In this document: piece by piece, positions 25,345 through 25,747 of the stretch
Layout: every line of letters starts with the position of its first letter
How positions within the stretch are numbered: the stretch's first letter is position 1
Source: an uncultured Sphingobacteriaceae bacterium
GTDB taxonomy: Bacteria; Bacteroidota; Bacteroidia; Sphingobacteriales; Sphingobacteriaceae
Length of the DNA: 25,747 nt
Reading direction: 5' to 3'
Assembly (NCBI GenBank): GCA_946887045.1
Contig: CAMPKC010000063.1
Coordinates: forward strand, 1 to 25,747
The notes under the pieces: generated by a model
What the model was told of the DNA's origin: nothing
Seen by the model: the letters and a program-made list of their open reading frames with translations, nothing else
Databases searched by the model: none
Made by a program: the position numbers and the translations under genes

Positions 25345-25747
25345 TATCTTATGCGGCTTCTATCTCGTCTATACCTATATATATATATGATCACGGGACC
25401 TGGTCCATCTCTTTCAAAAATTCCGTCCCTTCGGTATATTACTTTCTTAGACTATTGCAAAGAATAATAAACTTCAAAATTCTTCCCATAAAACGCATCT
25501 CATTCTATATGAAGTCATTCAGAACCCCAAATTCACTAAAATAATACCTAAAAAACCATCAAAGTGAACAATTTTTGTAAAAAACACACAAACCGAAACC
25601 AAAATAACCCCAAAATACAGCCATTTCATTTGTAAGATTTCTATTTTTTCGAATAAAATTTATAAACTTCAATTATTTGGCCATCATAAATCATATAAAT
25701 ATTAATATTTTAATAAAAATCACACTAAAACTATGATTTATATCATA
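25345..25747. other. AT-rich non-coding right edge
   Basis: No convincing gene is visible. The 68-codon forward frame at 25338-25544 has no family resemblance and starts inside the DUF92 5' region. Features seen are an alternating TA run (about 25375-25388), an 11-base palindrome GGACC-T-GGTCC (25396-25406), and nested inverted repeats near the end. It probably contains the DUF92 promoter and the upstream region of a gene beyond the window. Confidence 0.5.
25686..25741. repeat. Nested inverted repeats at the right edge
   Basis: ATAAATCATA (25686-25695) and TATGATTTAT (25732-25741) are perfect 10-base complements. Immediately inside the left arm lies a 14-base palindrome, AAATATTAATATTT (25697-25710). 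All are AT-rich, so chance occurrence is not negligible. Confidence 0.45.

Noticed and set aside
25338..25544. 68-codon forward ORF at the right edge
   Set aside because: Low-complexity Ile/Ser/Tyr composition, no recognisable family, and overlap with the likely 5' region of the DUF92 gene.

Overview
The window looks like chromosomal DNA of a member of the Bacteroidota, most likely a Pedobacter-like Sphingobacteriaceae. The DNA is AT-rich, recognisable Shine-Dalgarno sequences are scarce, several promoters carry the Bacteroidota -7 element TAnnTTTG, and many proteins belong to families common in that phylum (DUF2490, a DUF3820-like protein, a YkpA/YbiT-type ABC-F, lipoprotein-like L,D-transpeptidase). 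The assignment rests on family recognition and promoter style; no rRNA or other phylogenetic marker is present. I see no phage, insertion sequence, CRISPR array, rRNA or tRNA.

Layout. 1-2519: a small hypothetical gene with its own terminator, a YjbQ-family protein and an MFS transporter. 2545-4862: a HEAT-like hypothetical protein divergent from an ABC-F ATPase that ends in a strong terminator. 5030-6791: a small conserved hypothetical, a GNAT acetyltransferase, and a DinB-family gene whose 5' end lies in a perfect 111-bp tandem duplication. 6998-11388: a P-type cation ATPase, a membrane-anchored EEP-family phosphohydrolase and an OsmC/Ohr-type protein. 11489-15078: an amino-acid permease, then a TetR regulator divergent from a beta-carbonic anhydrase/DUF2490 operon; a palindrome sits exactly between two opposed promoters. 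15099-17834: a DUF3820-like protein, an L,D-transpeptidase and a SAM methyltransferase.

17846-22858 is the most unusual part. Three tightly packed co-directional genes encode a stand-alone receiver-domain response regulator, a membrane-anchored HEAT-repeat protein, and a 1164-residue fusion of a processive family 2 glycosyltransferase with a complete LtaS-like (alkaline phosphatase superfamily) phosphotransferase/sulfatase module. All recognisable active-site residues are present in both halves. The simplest reading is a regulated envelope-polymer machine: the cytosolic GT2 makes and extrudes a glycan, the LtaS-like domain modifies it outside the membrane, and the receiver and HEAT proteins control it. 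This is inference from domain content and gene order.

22872-25344: RhlE-type DEAD-box helicase (TTG start, long structured leader, own terminator) and a DUF92 membrane protein. Between them, two strong forward-strand terminators with no forward-strand gene upstream suggest an unannotated small RNA. The last 400 bases are AT-rich and appear non-coding.
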